Shown here: positions 33,868 to 45,180 of the stretch, one piece after another
Position numbering within the stretch: the first letter of the stretch is position 1
Layout: each line of letters opens with the position of its first letter
Assembly (NCBI GenBank): GCA_949825045.1
Contig: OX463806.1
Location: 45,098,208-45,162,207, forward strand
Length of the DNA: 64,000 bases
Direction: 5' to 3'
From: Argyresthia goedartella
Lineage: Eukaryota; Arthropoda; Insecta; Lepidoptera; Argyresthiidae
Translations under genes and position numbers: made by a program
The notes under the pieces: generated by a model
The model's database searches: none
What the model saw: the letters and a program-made list of their open reading frames with translations, nothing else
Told to the model about the DNA's origin: nothing

Positions 33868-33966
33868 GTGCCGGAGAGGCAGTTCATGATGATGCTGGAG
33901 TACGTGGAGGAATCAGCGGGGGCTGCGGGCAATCTCGTAGAACGGTGGCTGATGGAACGCATATAA
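33868..33966 (+). pseudogene. Possible MADF/zeste-like fragment (weak)
   Basis: A 32-residue frame VPERQFMMMLEYVEESAGAAGNLV, then ERWLMERI, ends in TAA. It opens after an AG and has no upstream continuation. The QFxxMLEYVEE pattern resembles the first helix of MADF/zeste-type DNA-binding domains found in insect transposon-borne regulators. GC-rich codons stand out from the AT-rich flank. The plus frame 33692-33889 and minus frame 33711-33995 over the same stretch are its shadows. Confidence 0.25.
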
Positions 33967-34249
33967 AGGAGAGGAGTAGAGAGTTCTTTTTTCAATCTTA
34001 ACTTAAAGAGCTTTGTACATTATTTACATTATATAACAATGTCGCTCTATACAAAAAATGATAAAAAATCTACCGTATTATTTTTTGTATTTTTGTACCG
34101 TGAGTATTTTTTTTTGTAATTATTACACTGTGCTAATAGTCACGACGTTATACATATTATCAGCCAGATTAAGGTTTTAATTTGCTTCAAAGTCAAAGTC
34201 AAATTTCTTTATTACTGTTTACATAAACTTAGCAAACGTCATTTTTTGC

Positions 34250-36180
34250 CCCTTCTCTATATTGAACCACTGTGGGAGAAGTAGGGCGTAGAAACTCCCA
34301 CAGATTGATTTTAAGATTTTTGAACTACAAATGCAAATATTACAATATTTATTATTATTATTATTAATAAGCAGGAATAAATAATAAAAGAATATTAACA
34401 GCAAGGATTGTGCTGATCTAGATTAACCCCATACAGTCCTATCATTTAAGTAATCTTGAACATTGTAATATCCCTTTTTCGAAAAAGTCGCTTTAACATG
34501 CTTTTTAAATTGCTCAAAAGGCAATTTCAAAATCTCCAAGGGTACTTATTCTAGTAGTGAATGCACTGACCCTTAAACTAGTCTGATCAGATGATCTGAT
34601 TATTTCTTATTTATTATATCGCTAAGTTTGTAAAATGTTGTTAGGTTCTTGCGCACATACATTATATTTTCGAAAATAAATTGACTAGCTACAGTTAGTA
34701 TGCCAATTTCTTTAAAAGCCCATTAAGGATTAAGTTCGTTTTAAATAAAAAATTGCTCGAATAGCTCTTTTCTGTAAAATAAAATAAAAATTATATCCGC
34801 TGCTTTCCCCCACAACAAGATACCACAGGACATGACACTATGAAAGTAACTAAAATAGAGCTAGCCTAGATGTAGGCACATCCGTGTTTAGTCTGAAGTT
34901 CCTGACGGCCTAAGCCGCAGAACTTAATTTACCAGCTAGTTTATCTATGTGGGGTCTCCATTGAAATTTGCTATAAATGGTCTTTTCCAAGAAACTAATT
35001 CTAACGTGTTGCTGTCTAACACTAAACTGGTCTCAATTTGCCTGACATTTGGAAGTGAGTATTTGGTTTGCCAACTCTGCCAGTTTCACGGTTAAATATT
35101 TGCCAAACTGTTTTCATTCTATTATTAAAATTTGGTATGTTGCTATTGCTAATGTGTAAAGTTTTTGTAGTTCTACAAACCGACTTGAAAGTTTTGGAAT
35201 ATTTTTTTAACATAGTCATGAAATTTTCTATCAAAGTTATAGGTTTTTTGTTTATAAAGGACATCCCTACTTTTAAGAATTCCAAACGTTACCCAGTCAT
35301 TAAATTTAGATTTACCCTTGTAGTCCCTGATTTTATGTTATTTAAAAACTTTCGTAATAGTTAGTTCATATTAATATAGTTATTAGTTAATAGGCCTATA
35401 AAATGAAGGATCAGTCTTAACCTTACAAGCAATTGGGTATGAAACTGTTTGACCGTAGTGATCAGAAGGTAAGAAGTTCATTTCTTTTTTACTTGTGAAT
35501 GCACAGTCACAAAAAACGTTATCTAAGCAAGTTTGGCTGGTAAGTGTAATTCTAGCCGGTTCTAGAAATACATGACATAAATTACATGATTTGTATAAAG
35601 TTATTAATCGTTCTTTCATTGTTGTATCTCCAGGCAAATCTACATTAAAATCGCCACAAATAATCAACTTCCTTCTGTTATTACAAAGTTTAGTAAGGGC
35701 TTCCTCCATAATTTTCTCAAATATTTCGAAATTACCATGGCCTTTTTCGTCCCTCGGGGGTCTGTAGACACAAACAATAAAATGGCTATCTAACTCAACA
35801 CAAGATACCTCTATTTGTCTTTCAACAGTAAGCGCAAGTTTTTATTTCTATTTTATTTACTTACTATAATGTAACAGTTGTATTATGTGACTGCAAGAAT
35901 GTCTTTCCGTTGTAGCTTAATATTACTTTTTACTAAGATTAAAGAACCTCTATCAGCAGTCTTTCTATTGTAAAAACTGACAATTATGTAATTAGTTATG
36001 TAAAAAGACATCATATTTTCCGTTAACCAGTCTCCTGTCAGTTTTTTTAGAAATCATTCTAATACAAGTTCTTTGGCAGGTAGCCCCTGGATGTTTTGAT
36101 GGGTAATATTTTAGTGGGGCCTTACCCTTTCACCTATTTAGTGGCTCTTGTATGCTAGAAATTTCCTCTATTGTTTTATG
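34250..36180 (-). pseudogene. Same LINE family: endonuclease, linker, RT C-terminus and 3' UTR; palm deleted
   Basis: On the minus strand the order is as follows. First comes an APE-type endonuclease (TVERQIEVSCVELDSHFIVC, VYRPPRDEKG, IICGDFNVDLPG, LPSDHYGQTV) at about 35860-35383. Then a linker (FKSVCRTTKTLHISNSNIPN, MKTVWQIFNRETG) at 35285-35022. Then the segment TSLVLDSNTLELV, YFSYFHSVMSCGILLWGKAA and NIMYVRKNLTTFYKL down to about 34450. The RT palm between linker and TSLVLDSN is missing. The 3' UTR ends with the conserved stem-loop at 34270-34303. GDFNVD and SDH are endonuclease catalytic signatures. The endonuclease frame at 35383-35709 is still open for 108 codons, so this copy is younger than the 22.6 kb one. 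Confidence 0.85.
34270..34303 (-). promoter_or_regulatory. Conserved LINE 3' UTR stem-loop, copy 2
   Basis: The stem CTGTGGGAG/CTCCCACAG is identical to the copy at 24024-24057. The loop read on the minus strand is TTTCTACGCCCTACTT, two changes from copy 1. A perfect stem with substitutions only in the loop argues for a constrained structure. Confidence 0.7.
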
Positions 36181-36979
36181 ATCTAATTTAATTTACTTGG
36201 ATCAGATTCCTATGTTGCATGCATAATATTATTAACCGGTGATTCTTTAGGGGTGCATGCCATTTCACCCTTAACATAAGCAGATTTCTGATTAGTCAGT
36301 TCAATAAAAATAGCTGATGTCAAGTTTAACTTGGTTAAACCAACTAAAGCTGCGTCGCATATATTATATGCCAACAATGTAGCTACTAATTTTCTATATT
36401 TCTGAGACAGGTACAACGTATCCTTAGTCAGAGGTCTGATCCTTCTTATTTGCAACTCATACTACATTGTCATCACCCCTTCTCTTACCGAGGGTGTGTT
36501 AGGAGGCGACAAAGGGAATATACCTAACAAAGAATGGTCAGCAGCGTCCTTTATAAGCAACCACTTCCTACAGTACTGTACTTCTACACTTGTAAATCCG
36601 CTAGACAAATTGGCTAAAACGGCAACACTGATAAGAAGCCGATGTCGAAGTAGGTACCGTGTTCATTTGACATTTGGATATGGACTTGGGTTTCGCTTGA
36701 AACATTACATGATACCGATTTACGTCAAATCAGACCAATTTAGTCCATTCAATGGACTTGGGTTTGGCCTCTCATACAATGCTACTTGCGTGATACGAAT
36801 TTGACAGATGAAGCCGATGCATGGCATTGAAATGTCAAAGTCTACATGATGGCCAAGCTCAGACCACTTACGCCATACGGCTGCTGGGTTCGATCCGGGC
36901 TCGGTACGAAGAAAAAAAATCACCAGATCTGGGATGTTCATGTGTGTGATGTCGCTATTTCTGGTGGTCGTCGCTCTAC

Positions 36980-37354
36980 TTACATTTGACTATGCCGTTC
37001 CATTACAGCTTGTATAATAATAATCCTTGTGTTCTTTGAGAGAAAAATTTGAGTCTCAAAGGAGATTGCATGACCTAGTCCCCTGCAATAAAGGCAATTA
37101 TTTGTACCTGGGCTTCGCGTCGCGTTTGTAACTCGAATAGCTGTAGTAGCTGAGAGGGAATTATTCAAAATTCTTAAGAGTAGTGCAGTTTGCGCCAATT
37201 CTCTGAAATTTGGTATCGTTTTAAGTATAGGGGAAAGCACCGCAAGCAACTTATGCGCGACCTTTGGTGGCCTGTTTGCTGTCTCCAATATGACGGCCAT
37301 CTGTGTGGGTATTTTTATAGATGGGCATCTATAAGATACATAATCTAGAGTCAT
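36980..37354 (-). pseudogene. Gag-like fragment with a damaged zinc knuckle
   Basis: A 124-codon open frame on the minus strand contains NCLYCRGLGHAISFETQ, which fits a CCHC zinc knuckle (CxxCxxxGHxxxxC) with the last Cys replaced. Retrotransposon Gag/ORF1 proteins carry such knuckles. It lies upstream of, and in the same orientation as, the endonuclease LINE at 34250-36180 and could be its ORF1. The 36210-36455 minus frame (LTKDTLYLSQKYRKLVATLL) lies between them and is unidentified. Confidence 0.35.
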
Positions 37355-37484
37355 ACCACTTTTTATAGGTTCTATAGGATTCTATAGGATGCGAGAAATT
37401 TATTTCTAAGCTCTATTAATGTTTCTGAATCAATTTCAATGTCAACATATTTTTAAATCACCAACATTTTTCTTACTAAGTACT

Positions 37485-37795
37485 CGACAGATTTTAATTT
37501 CTGACATATTCAAGAACGGCTATTCTATGACATATCTTGGTTGATTAGTGATCTTTATGATAAAGCATCATGTCTGATATGTCATTATCTAGCATCTCGG
37601 TTGGAAGTTGGCCGAACCTCGCTCTAAAAGTTCAAACCACTGACAGATTTTGATATCTGAAATATCGTAGAACTCCTTTTCTTTGACATATCGTGGTTTA
37701 TTAACGAATATTATGACACAAAGCATCTTGTCTGATTTGTCATTTTCTGGCATGTAGGTTGGAAGTTGGCCGAATCCGGCTCCAAAGCTAGCAAC
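37485..37795 (+). repeat. Two-copy tandem duplication, ~153-bp unit
   Basis: The unit from GACAGATTTTAATTTCTGA to GGTTGGAAGTTGGCCGAA, then GCTCTAAA, is repeated from about 37638 (GACAGATTTTGATATCTGAA ... GGTTGGAAGTTGGCCGAATC). The copies differ by about 20%. Function unknown. Confidence 0.8.
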
Positions 37796-38015
37796 CTAAT
37801 ATGTTCTTACTACTAGTTAATAGAAAATGTTTGAGTTCCTTTTGTTCAAGATGAGAAAATAAAAATATAACGCCACATCTTGTCCCATTCAGGGTGGCCG
37901 AGGCTCAGATGTGGCCACGTTTGACCGCTAATTCAATAGTTCACTTTGCGTAACAGCGAGCTAGCCCGTCGCCGCAGCTACGGATATATGAAGGTTTCCT
38001 CACGGTGTTTTACAT

Positions 38016-38055
38016 TTCCGTTTGAAAATATCACTTACGATATTTTCAAACGGAA
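38016..38055. repeat. Perfect hairpin, 17-bp arms, 6-nt loop
   Basis: TTCCGTTTGAAAATATC (38016-38032) pairs with GATATTTTCAAACGGAA (38039-38055) around ACTTAC. Confidence 0.95.
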
Positions 38056-38092
38056 CGGATGCAGGCCGCGCCATGTTTATTTGGCTGTGACC

Positions 38093-38170
38093 TCTCTTTC
38101 TCGCATAGGGTAAGGTGGAATGAGAGAGAAAGGTGACAGCTCGCTTGGAGCTAAAGGAATTTGGCGGAAA
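38093..38170. repeat. Partial copy of the 49.4 kb palindromic repeat
   Basis: CTCTTTCTCGCATAGGGTAA, GGTGGAATGAGAGAGAAAGG, TGACAGCTCGCTTGGAGC and TTTGGCGG match the centre and one arm of 49376-49497. Confidence 0.65.
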
Positions 38171-38619
38171 AGGTACCCTGGCTTTGAAAATTCATTTCAA
38201 ATGCTATAGAAACTGCCCTGTAACGCGGCCGGAATAACTTCCGACGTACGTATGTCTGTGTCCCAAAAGGAATTCGTCTCATTTGGTCAACTCGTTATTT
38301 TAACAAGCCCTCCCATTTCATTTTCTATCAATGTTAAGGTAAAAAGATTTTTTGTAAGCATAGTAAAAAGGATGTGGTTCATAGCACCTTGCTAGATTTG
38401 ACCTGATAAAAATAACTAATATACATATGTAGATTATCATTTAATGAGAGCTTGATAAAAACCGCAAAACGTCTCAAGCAAGCTCCTTTCAGTTTATACT
38501 GAAAAATATACTTTGAATATTGAAAGTTGTTTTTTTAAAACATTTCCACAGACATTGTATCCAGTTATTTTAAAAGTTGAGATCAGCCGGTCAAGTTGGC
38601 CACCTTCTAATGTTGGCCC

Positions 38620-38866
38620 AGCTTTGAGCCCGCTGACGGTTTCTGTGCCACACACAGTATTGCAGATTCAATACTCTGACACACCGGTGAGCCAGCAGCC
38701 GCTGTGCACGCCGCGCCGCCGCACCAGACACACAGCCAACCCACTATTCCACCATCCGCCACATCGTACCAATTGCGCCAACAATTATGTCCTCAGTCGA
38801 ATAGCTAGAACCTGTAATAAAACTTTCTCCGACATTGGCGTACACCATCACTCCAAGACTTTTTAA
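38620..38866 (+). pseudogene. Possible LINE C-terminal remnant
   Basis: The frame HHPPHRTNCANNYVLSRIAR, then TCNKTFSDIGVHHHSKTF, resembles the RTN...RIxRxxN...D C-terminal ending seen in many insect LINEs. Upstream similarity is not clear. Base composition is higher in C than its surroundings. Confidence 0.35.
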
Positions 38867-39364
38867 ACATGAAATTCTTAACACTCTCTGCGGACAATAA
38901 AATCAAACAATACAGTTTCACTCATAGTTATGCCAACCCTTGCATACACACACATACTCACACTGCATTCACACCAACTCCCACTCATTGACTCACTAAT
39001 ACACAAAACACAGTTCCGAATAAATAACTTATCTACTTTACTAACCCCATAATTTAAGGAGTCTCGAATTAAGTAATTGATGGAAATCTGTAATTGGCTA
39101 TAGTAAATAAGCAATTTAATTAAGGTAATTTAACGGTAATGCTGTTGGTTTTCTTAATAAATAAATAATAAATAATAGTGTTGAATTCGCAAAATGTTGA
39201 ATGAACAAAAATTTTAATTTATGCCAATCCTATATAATTGTTGAATCCTAAAATGTTGAATTTTTGAAAAATGTTATATTCGTACTCATTAATTAATTAA
39301 TTTTTATTGCGATAAATTGCAGTAATTTTTACAAATGTTAAGTAGTTAAATATAATATACTATA

Positions 39365-39625
39365 ACATAATTGCTGGATCGGCAGAGACGGGCCTATTCC
39401 TTGGCCTGCTCGTTCACCAGACCTGACCCCAATGGACTATTTTGTGTGGGGCAGAGCCAAAGAACTGGTATATTACAACGTAGCCATCAACACAAAAGAG
39501 TTGATTTCAAAAATAAGAATGGCTTTCGACACTATGAAATGATGCTCAAGATCACAATCACACAAGTTCGAAGGCGGGTTCGTGTCTGTATTAGGAAGCA
39601 AAGATCTCAAATCATTAATTAATTA
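39365..39625 (+). pseudogene. Transposase C-terminal fragment (Tc1/mariner-type)
   Basis: The frame reads WIGRDGPIPWPARSPDLTPM, then DYFVWGRAKELVYY and TKELISKIRMAFDTMK before a stop and a degraded tail. SPDLTPMDYFVWG is the third-acidic-residue region of a DDE transposase. This WIGRGGP...SPDL pattern is common in insect elements related to Tc1/mariner. Nothing upstream of 39365 matches the rest of the enzyme. Confidence 0.7.
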
Positions 39626-41994
39626 AAAAGACTGTTAAATATCTATTTTTCTCCCTCAAACTGGTTAGTAGGTCATAACTTCAAGAATATGTGAGGTACC
39701 TACGTCAATAATACCTTAAATGAAAGATCATTAACTAAGAATGTTTTTATAAAGATTTGCACATAAAAATCTTTCACTTGTTTTTGTTAAATTACGTCCG
39801 AAAAACTTATTTTATTGATGATTGAAATTTGTCGTGCTCTTCAATGGTCTCTAAAAACCAAGTCTGACGTAGCAGATGCACAAATCAAGATTTATTAGAA
39901 TCTTATTAAGTGATTTATTAGAATCAATTGTAAAATAATCCAATTATTGTTTAGTTCTGCAATGATAATCAATTAACTGTGAAAATCTGGAAATTTTCTT
40001 CAAAAGCATTAAATCATCAATAAAAATTTAACGGTAAAACTTCGTCATATTTATGTTTGGCTCAAATGGTTCTAAATGGTCTGTACTAACTTCGGTTTAA
40101 GTCTTTGCATCGATCTACCGGACACCACGTATAATTTTTTGATGGCAATATTATAATTAACAAGAAAATTAATTATAATAAAAGTTACAAAACATAACAC
40201 CTCTTAATCATCTTCGTTATCGATCAGCTGCATCTTCATTATAAACATTATTAAATTGAAATTATTAAATTTAACTAAAATTTCACTAGAGTTCAATTAT
40301 AATATTATATAGAATACTGTCTAGCACCCAAAACATGATAAAGACAAAAATTGGCCGTATTCGTAAAATTAAGTAAACGTTTATGGACACATAAGCATTA
40401 AATACTGTTTTAAGGCCTTCAAAAACCGATCACCAGAGTGAAGCTTTAAATTAAACGGTAATTTATTATAAGCACAGACTGCCATATATCTTGGACTTTT
40501 GCTGTAAGACGTCGTTCTACAGAACTTAGTTTCAAGGTCCAACTTGAATTGACTACTCTTACATCATCGCTGATAGGCAACTTTTCTGGAAAACGCTGCT
40601 TAATTAATTTGCACCTCTCGATAATGAGCTCGATAATGTGACAGTGTGTATTTGTAATTAACAAAAAATAGGCTGTGACAAGTATTTTTTTTAGATTTGA
40701 CGCCACTTGAAATTCGAACGCCCCTTTTCTGTAAAACGATTTTTTTTTGGATCTCAACGCTACCTCCTCACAATGCCAAGACTTCTGTCTTAGAATGGAA
40801 GAAAGCGTTGTAAGCTTGTAGCGAAACATGTGTTGTGGTAACATATTTAAGTGCGTTTTTGCCAATGATTATTTTTTAACAATGTGTTTCAAATTATTTT
40901 ATGCAGGCCTATATTTGATCAGATAATTTTCCATTTGCGAAAACATAAACTGCTTAAAACCCTTGCTCCATTATACATGATGTCGACTCGTAGGCGCTAT
41001 CATTATAAGTTTTTTCTTAAGACGACTCAATTTATCTTCGGATATGAGTTGCGACGTCTTTCTGTGAATCTCTATGTGTGTGTGTCTGTCTGTGTCACTA
41101 TAGCGCTTAAACAGTTTGATGGATTTTAATGTGGTTTGTAAATCGTAGTACACCCTACGATGGTTCTTAGCCTTGTTTTAATAAAATCGGTGCTGTGGTT
41201 CGAAAGATATCTGTTAAAAAGGAAACAAGGCTGTCCAAATTAATACTTAAGCTATCATTGTTTGTGTCGAGGGTGTTTTAAATAATCTATTTAAAGTTAT
41301 TTAAATGAGCTCAATTCCACTAAAAGTAAGCAAGTTCCGCTGGCGGGGTGCCCAGCCTTATCGCCGCAATATCGCAGAGCGTAAGAAATCAGTAGCGGCG
41401 AATACTAGCCTCCGAAATTAGAGAATTGTTTAAATGGGTTCATAATAAAAATAATGTCTCTCACGTTCCCACCCACAAGTGGTGCTAAAGCCACAGATGC
41501 GCCCAAGGTTACTTTGTACTGACAATGAGGTAATAAGGTACTTTCTGAGCGGGTTTTCTCGAAACAACATTATTTTTTACCTCTTCATACATTTTGGTAC
41601 GGGCGATCATAGGGCATTGAAAAATAAAGTTGCTCTGATCACCACGGTTTCATAGTGAAAGTTGCTCAGAATTATGTTCCTACCCCAACCCCCTAAAATA
41701 TAACTACTCCTTGCTGTGACACTCTGTATTATGTACTAAACTAAACATTTTGTTGTTTGAACACCCCTATATTATATCACAATCATTATGCAGGAATAAG
41801 GAAAGAACGTGATAAAAAAAAGAATGCACAAAACAAGCAGATAAGACTTAATTGGCCATGTGAAAGTAAATCAAATGTATCAAACTGAGAAAAACATTTC
41901 GAGATAATTGTGTTCCAACTACATTTTGTTAGACCCAACAAAAATATTACAGGTAACATAATGTACTTCAATCTTCCTCTGCGGCTTAGTTTGT
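39626..41994. other. Unassigned, AT-rich
   Basis: The only long frame is minus 40446-40865 (139 codons, including RFPEKLPISDDVRVVNSSWT). I do not recognise it, and it shows no conserved motif. The rest holds no repeat I could pair within the window. Confidence 0.4.
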
Positions 41995-42255
41995 TCAAAT
42001 TCCCTTCGCCGTTGAGTTGGCTGTTCTGTAAAACTGTCAACTATCAACAGTTTTGCCTGTCATTCGATAAACGCAGATGTCAGTCGGAAAGTAAATAAAT
42101 ATTGATATTATAGTTTTTTTTGTTTTATGATCGGAAACAATCACCAGAAACGGTCACCAGGGTTGATATATAAAATATGGTTCTTAAAATAGCCTAAAAT
42201 TTCACTAAATAAAATAAAAAGTAGTTCATATATATTTTTTGCAAGGCCCATTATT
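41995..42255 (+). repeat. Dispersed repeat R3, copy 2
   Basis: GTTCAAATTCCCTTCGCCGT, GTTCTGTAAAACTGTCAA, AATATTGATATTATAGTTTT and ATGATCGGAAACAATCACC match 20130-20445. Confidence 0.7.
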
Positions 42256-42469
42256 GAGATTTGATAAAATTTCTCTAGGCAACAAAATTATACCTTTTCC
42301 CCCCAGAATTTGATTACGTGATTTGAAATGGCTATCCGACACATAACTTAAGACAGAATAAAATAACTCATTCACATATAGTTACAACATTTTTCTAAGA
42401 TACTTCGGAGAAAAAACAGTATTTAGCCGTATTAAATAAACTTAATTTGGTATTGTTGCCTGCATGCCT

Positions 42470-43156
42470 GTTGTAAGGACAGGTCGGTGTTTATCCTATC
42501 AACAACCAACAGTAGTCTGCAAGCATTGCAGGGTACATTTTCCATAATAACGTTTCTCTATAGCAGCAATTTCTTAGAGAAAGCGCTCGCCTTACTCATC
42601 ATTCTCTGTTCCTAGATTGTCATTAAAAAATCTACAAGTTGCGAGTGCAGCAGACTTTATGCTACCCAATTACTTATAAGCAAGTAACAATTAGTTTAGA
42701 AGGCTTTCACATTAAGGCGACCGCTCTTTTCCCAGGAAATTCTCCTTGACATCAACAAATTTCAACCAAGCATGTTTTCTTCTTTGTTAAAGTCTAAACA
42801 ACGGAGCTTTTATTTACTTCTTGACTTCTGGGCCATTGAAAATAGCTGCTTTTACTTTTGCATTACTCAAAGCAGTATTTTTTGCCTCAGAAACATGAAG
42901 CCTTTTCCATCTTTGTTCATTGCTTTGACAAAGTTTTTGATGAAACCTAGTAAAGTCGCTTTTGTTAGGTCTACTAAATTCTTATATTTTTCTGACTTGA
43001 CTCATATGTAGCTCTCCGAGACCATGTTTTTCTAACATAATGCTCAGCTCTTGTACGGCTATTCCATTCACATAAAAGACAACAGTTTTTCGTGTACCCT
43101 GTTTGCAATCCTAGAAGCAAAGCAACAACTTTTAAGTCAACACATATTTTGCCCAT
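42470..43156 (-). pseudogene. Remnant of a TE-associated arthropod protein family of unknown function
   Basis: The open start MGKICVDLKVVALLLGLQTG, then YTKNCCLLCEWNSRTRAEHY, is followed, through stops and frameshifts, by KSDFTRFHQKLCQ, AAIFNGPEVKK, FVDVKENFLGKERSP and GERFL*EIAAIEKRYYGKC. I recognise this order (VDLKVVALLLG...YTKxCCxLCxW; GPQIRE; VVxNFLGNxRSxxY; GERFHQDIxxMExRYQG) from many predicted arthropod proteins that look repetitive and mobile. I know of no assigned function. CxxC within CCLLCEW could bind zinc. The copy is dead. Confidence 0.65.
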
Positions 43157-43487
43157 TGACGTTTACTCTAGGTTGTTTAAAACTACAACTAGTAACAACG
43201 TATAGAAAAAGAGATTTTATAGATTTATAAATAAACAATAATATTTTTCTGGCAACTTTGTACGAGATGCGATATGATTTGCCAGTGTTGCCTAGTGTTA
43301 ATATAGAACGGAGTTAAATTATTATTAGATTGAACTGGTCCCGAATGCATTTTTTTTTTTTTTTTTTATTTAACATTGTATTATATAAATTTTATCGGGT
43401 CTCAATAATTACGTTAATTCCTATCTGCTGGTGTGACTTTTTTTGTACCTACTGGTTCTGCTGGTATTGTATTGTTTTATTTTTATT

Positions 43488-44110
43488 TTCAAGGTTCCGT
43501 ACCCGAAGGGTGCCAAACGGGACCCTATTACTAAGCCTCCGCTGTCCGTCCGTCCTTCTGCCCGTCTGTCACCGGGCACTACCGGATCAACCGAAATAGG
43601 TAGAGCTGAAATTTTCACAGAGGGTGAATAGAAATTGCCGCAATAACAACACATAATGAAACATATCGGTTTTTAAGAATTAAAAGAAGTACCCATACAA
43701 GAAATTATTGGTACTTTCTAAGCCATTTTGTTTTTGTTTTTTTTTTCGGTGAAAACTGGACTATCCCGATCTTATCGGAAAGGGCTTTAATTGCAGGTAT
43801 CGAATTTTTTTCTAAGTTATTTGTCATCATTCGATTAATAATTAATTGCTCATGCGAATTATACAAAATTAAATTAAGTTTATCATCATATTTGATTTGA
43901 TTTCTGTAAATAAGTTAATAATTTCGATATCGAATTCCGGTTTCAAAGAGCAAAGAGTTTCGTTAACCTGAGCACATAGTTTAATATTTTATTATTAAAA
44001 ATTATAAAGGTAATCTCGTACAATAGACTGTCGTTTTACGTTTTTCAGTGTACCATGGTATGGAACCCTTCGTGTGCGGGTGCGTCATACTCGCACTTGA
44101 CCGGTTTTAT
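43488..44110 (+). repeat. Dispersed repeat R2 (GGTTCCGTACCC...GACCGGTTTT), full-length-looking copy
   Basis: It starts AAGGTTCCGTACCCGAAGGG, then CCGTCCGTCC words, and ends ATGGAACCCTTCGTGTGCGG...CTCGCACTTGACCGGTTTTA. Partial copies are at about 425-515 (-), 10690-10745 (+, end only), 32035-32130 (-), 48430-48515 and 51645-51745 (+). The open frames here come from the repeat and are not genes. Confidence 0.7.
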
Positions 44111-44281
44111 TTTACGTCATTTATTTCCGGCTTTTTAGTACAAAATAAAGATACTTAAGTTGAAAACTTATAACCCAAACAAGATTTACATTAATTAATT
44201 AATTTTAAATAAAATACAACGTAAAAAATCCGCACTGCGCATCGTCTGAACGAAATATCTACAAATGGCTAGTATTTAATC

Positions 44282-44538
44282 GCACATCAAAAATGCTGAT
44301 TTGCGCAGCAAAAGAGGATCAGCAAAAACACTTTTTGCGTTTTAAATATTTAATGAGTACTTAAGTTTATGTTTTAAGTATTTTTTGTCGCTCTTACATC
44401 TTGAACCTAACACGAAGGGTAAAGTGGGCTCCGCTTCGCTCACCTCCTTTACTTAGTAAAGGACTCACTTAGCTTAGCTTAGACTACCGCAGTATTTTGC
44501 CCTTATATATGCTGTGCAAATCAGTATTTTTGATGTGC
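44282..44538. mobile_element. Family-A MITE, 257 bp
   Basis: It has the same TIRs as the 18603 copy (GCACATCAAAAATGCTGATT at the left, its complement with one difference at the right). The interior is longer and includes GGCTCCGCTTCGCTCACC, whose complement contains GCGAAGC. It lies directly beside the GC-rich block at 44581-45180. Confidence 0.8.
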
Positions 44539-44580
44539 AGTTTACTATTTCCCCATACACCATTACACAAACAAAACGTC

Positions 44581-45180
44581 CTAGGTATCGCCCGGTGCAA
44601 AGGTGCCCATCACACCGGCTGCGATGTCGCACTCCACAGCTAGCGTGATCCCCTGGACCAGGGAAGCCTCAGAGCGGTTGTCAAAACCTAGGGTCGGTCC
44701 CTCAGGCGGCGCCCAATGTCCTTGATGAAGGCCCCCCCCCCCCCCCTGGGAACCCTGAACCTCCAGGACACGGAACTTCCTGATTTTGTAGCCTCTTCGC
44801 ATGGTGTGTGTTATTCTTGTCACTCGCATTTTGAACATTACTGGTGACAGTTTCAACATCCCTTTTGCGGCCGAGGCTTTACGACCGAGGCCAGAGGTGC
44901 CAGGCGTGCAGCGTGCCTGGGATGGGGAGCCGTGCAGGTCGTCCCTTGACAGACTGCTGGCGCGGGGCATGGGAGCTGATCTTGCTTGCCTGCGTGCAGT
45001 CTCCCAGCCAGAGTCTGGTCCTTGGCTACATGCGCTGCCGTCTCTGCAGTTGGGCACATTTTTGGACGACAACTTCCTGCGTGTGGCCTTTCTTAGTTGG
45101 CATGCCATTTTTTTGCATGAAACTATAAAAAGTAGGCTTCGAAAGGAAAGGTGGCATGGAAGGCCGTACTCGCGACAAAT
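44581..45180 (-). other. GC-rich block with long overlapping open frames, unidentified
   Basis: About 600 bp are much richer in GC than the surroundings. They carry a 175-codon frame on the minus strand (44581-45108) and a 130-codon frame on the plus strand (44801-45193). The minus frame is low-complexity and Arg/Ser/Gly-rich up to a poly-C run (about 44734-44750), then reads SLVQGITLAVECDIAAGVMGTFAPG. I do not recognise it. The block is likely a fragment of another mobile element with different base use, or an old GC-rich gene relic. It directly follows the family-A MITE. Confidence 0.3.

Noticed and set aside
33711..33995. Minus frame ending ...NCLSGTTYRAG before a gtaagc donor as a host exon
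   Set aside because: No homology recognised, and it cannot be a PDE7 exon, because the flanking exons already join without loss.
40446..40865. 139-codon minus-strand open frame
   Set aside because: Not recognised. The sequence is AT-rich, no domain signature is visible and no homologous copy is in the window. Kept only as an unassigned interval.
43330..43654. Open frames of 60-90 codons on both strands
   Set aside because: They lie in the R2 dispersed repeat and in homopolymer T; the PKGAKRDPITKPPLSVRP-type translation is the usual by-product of this repeat.
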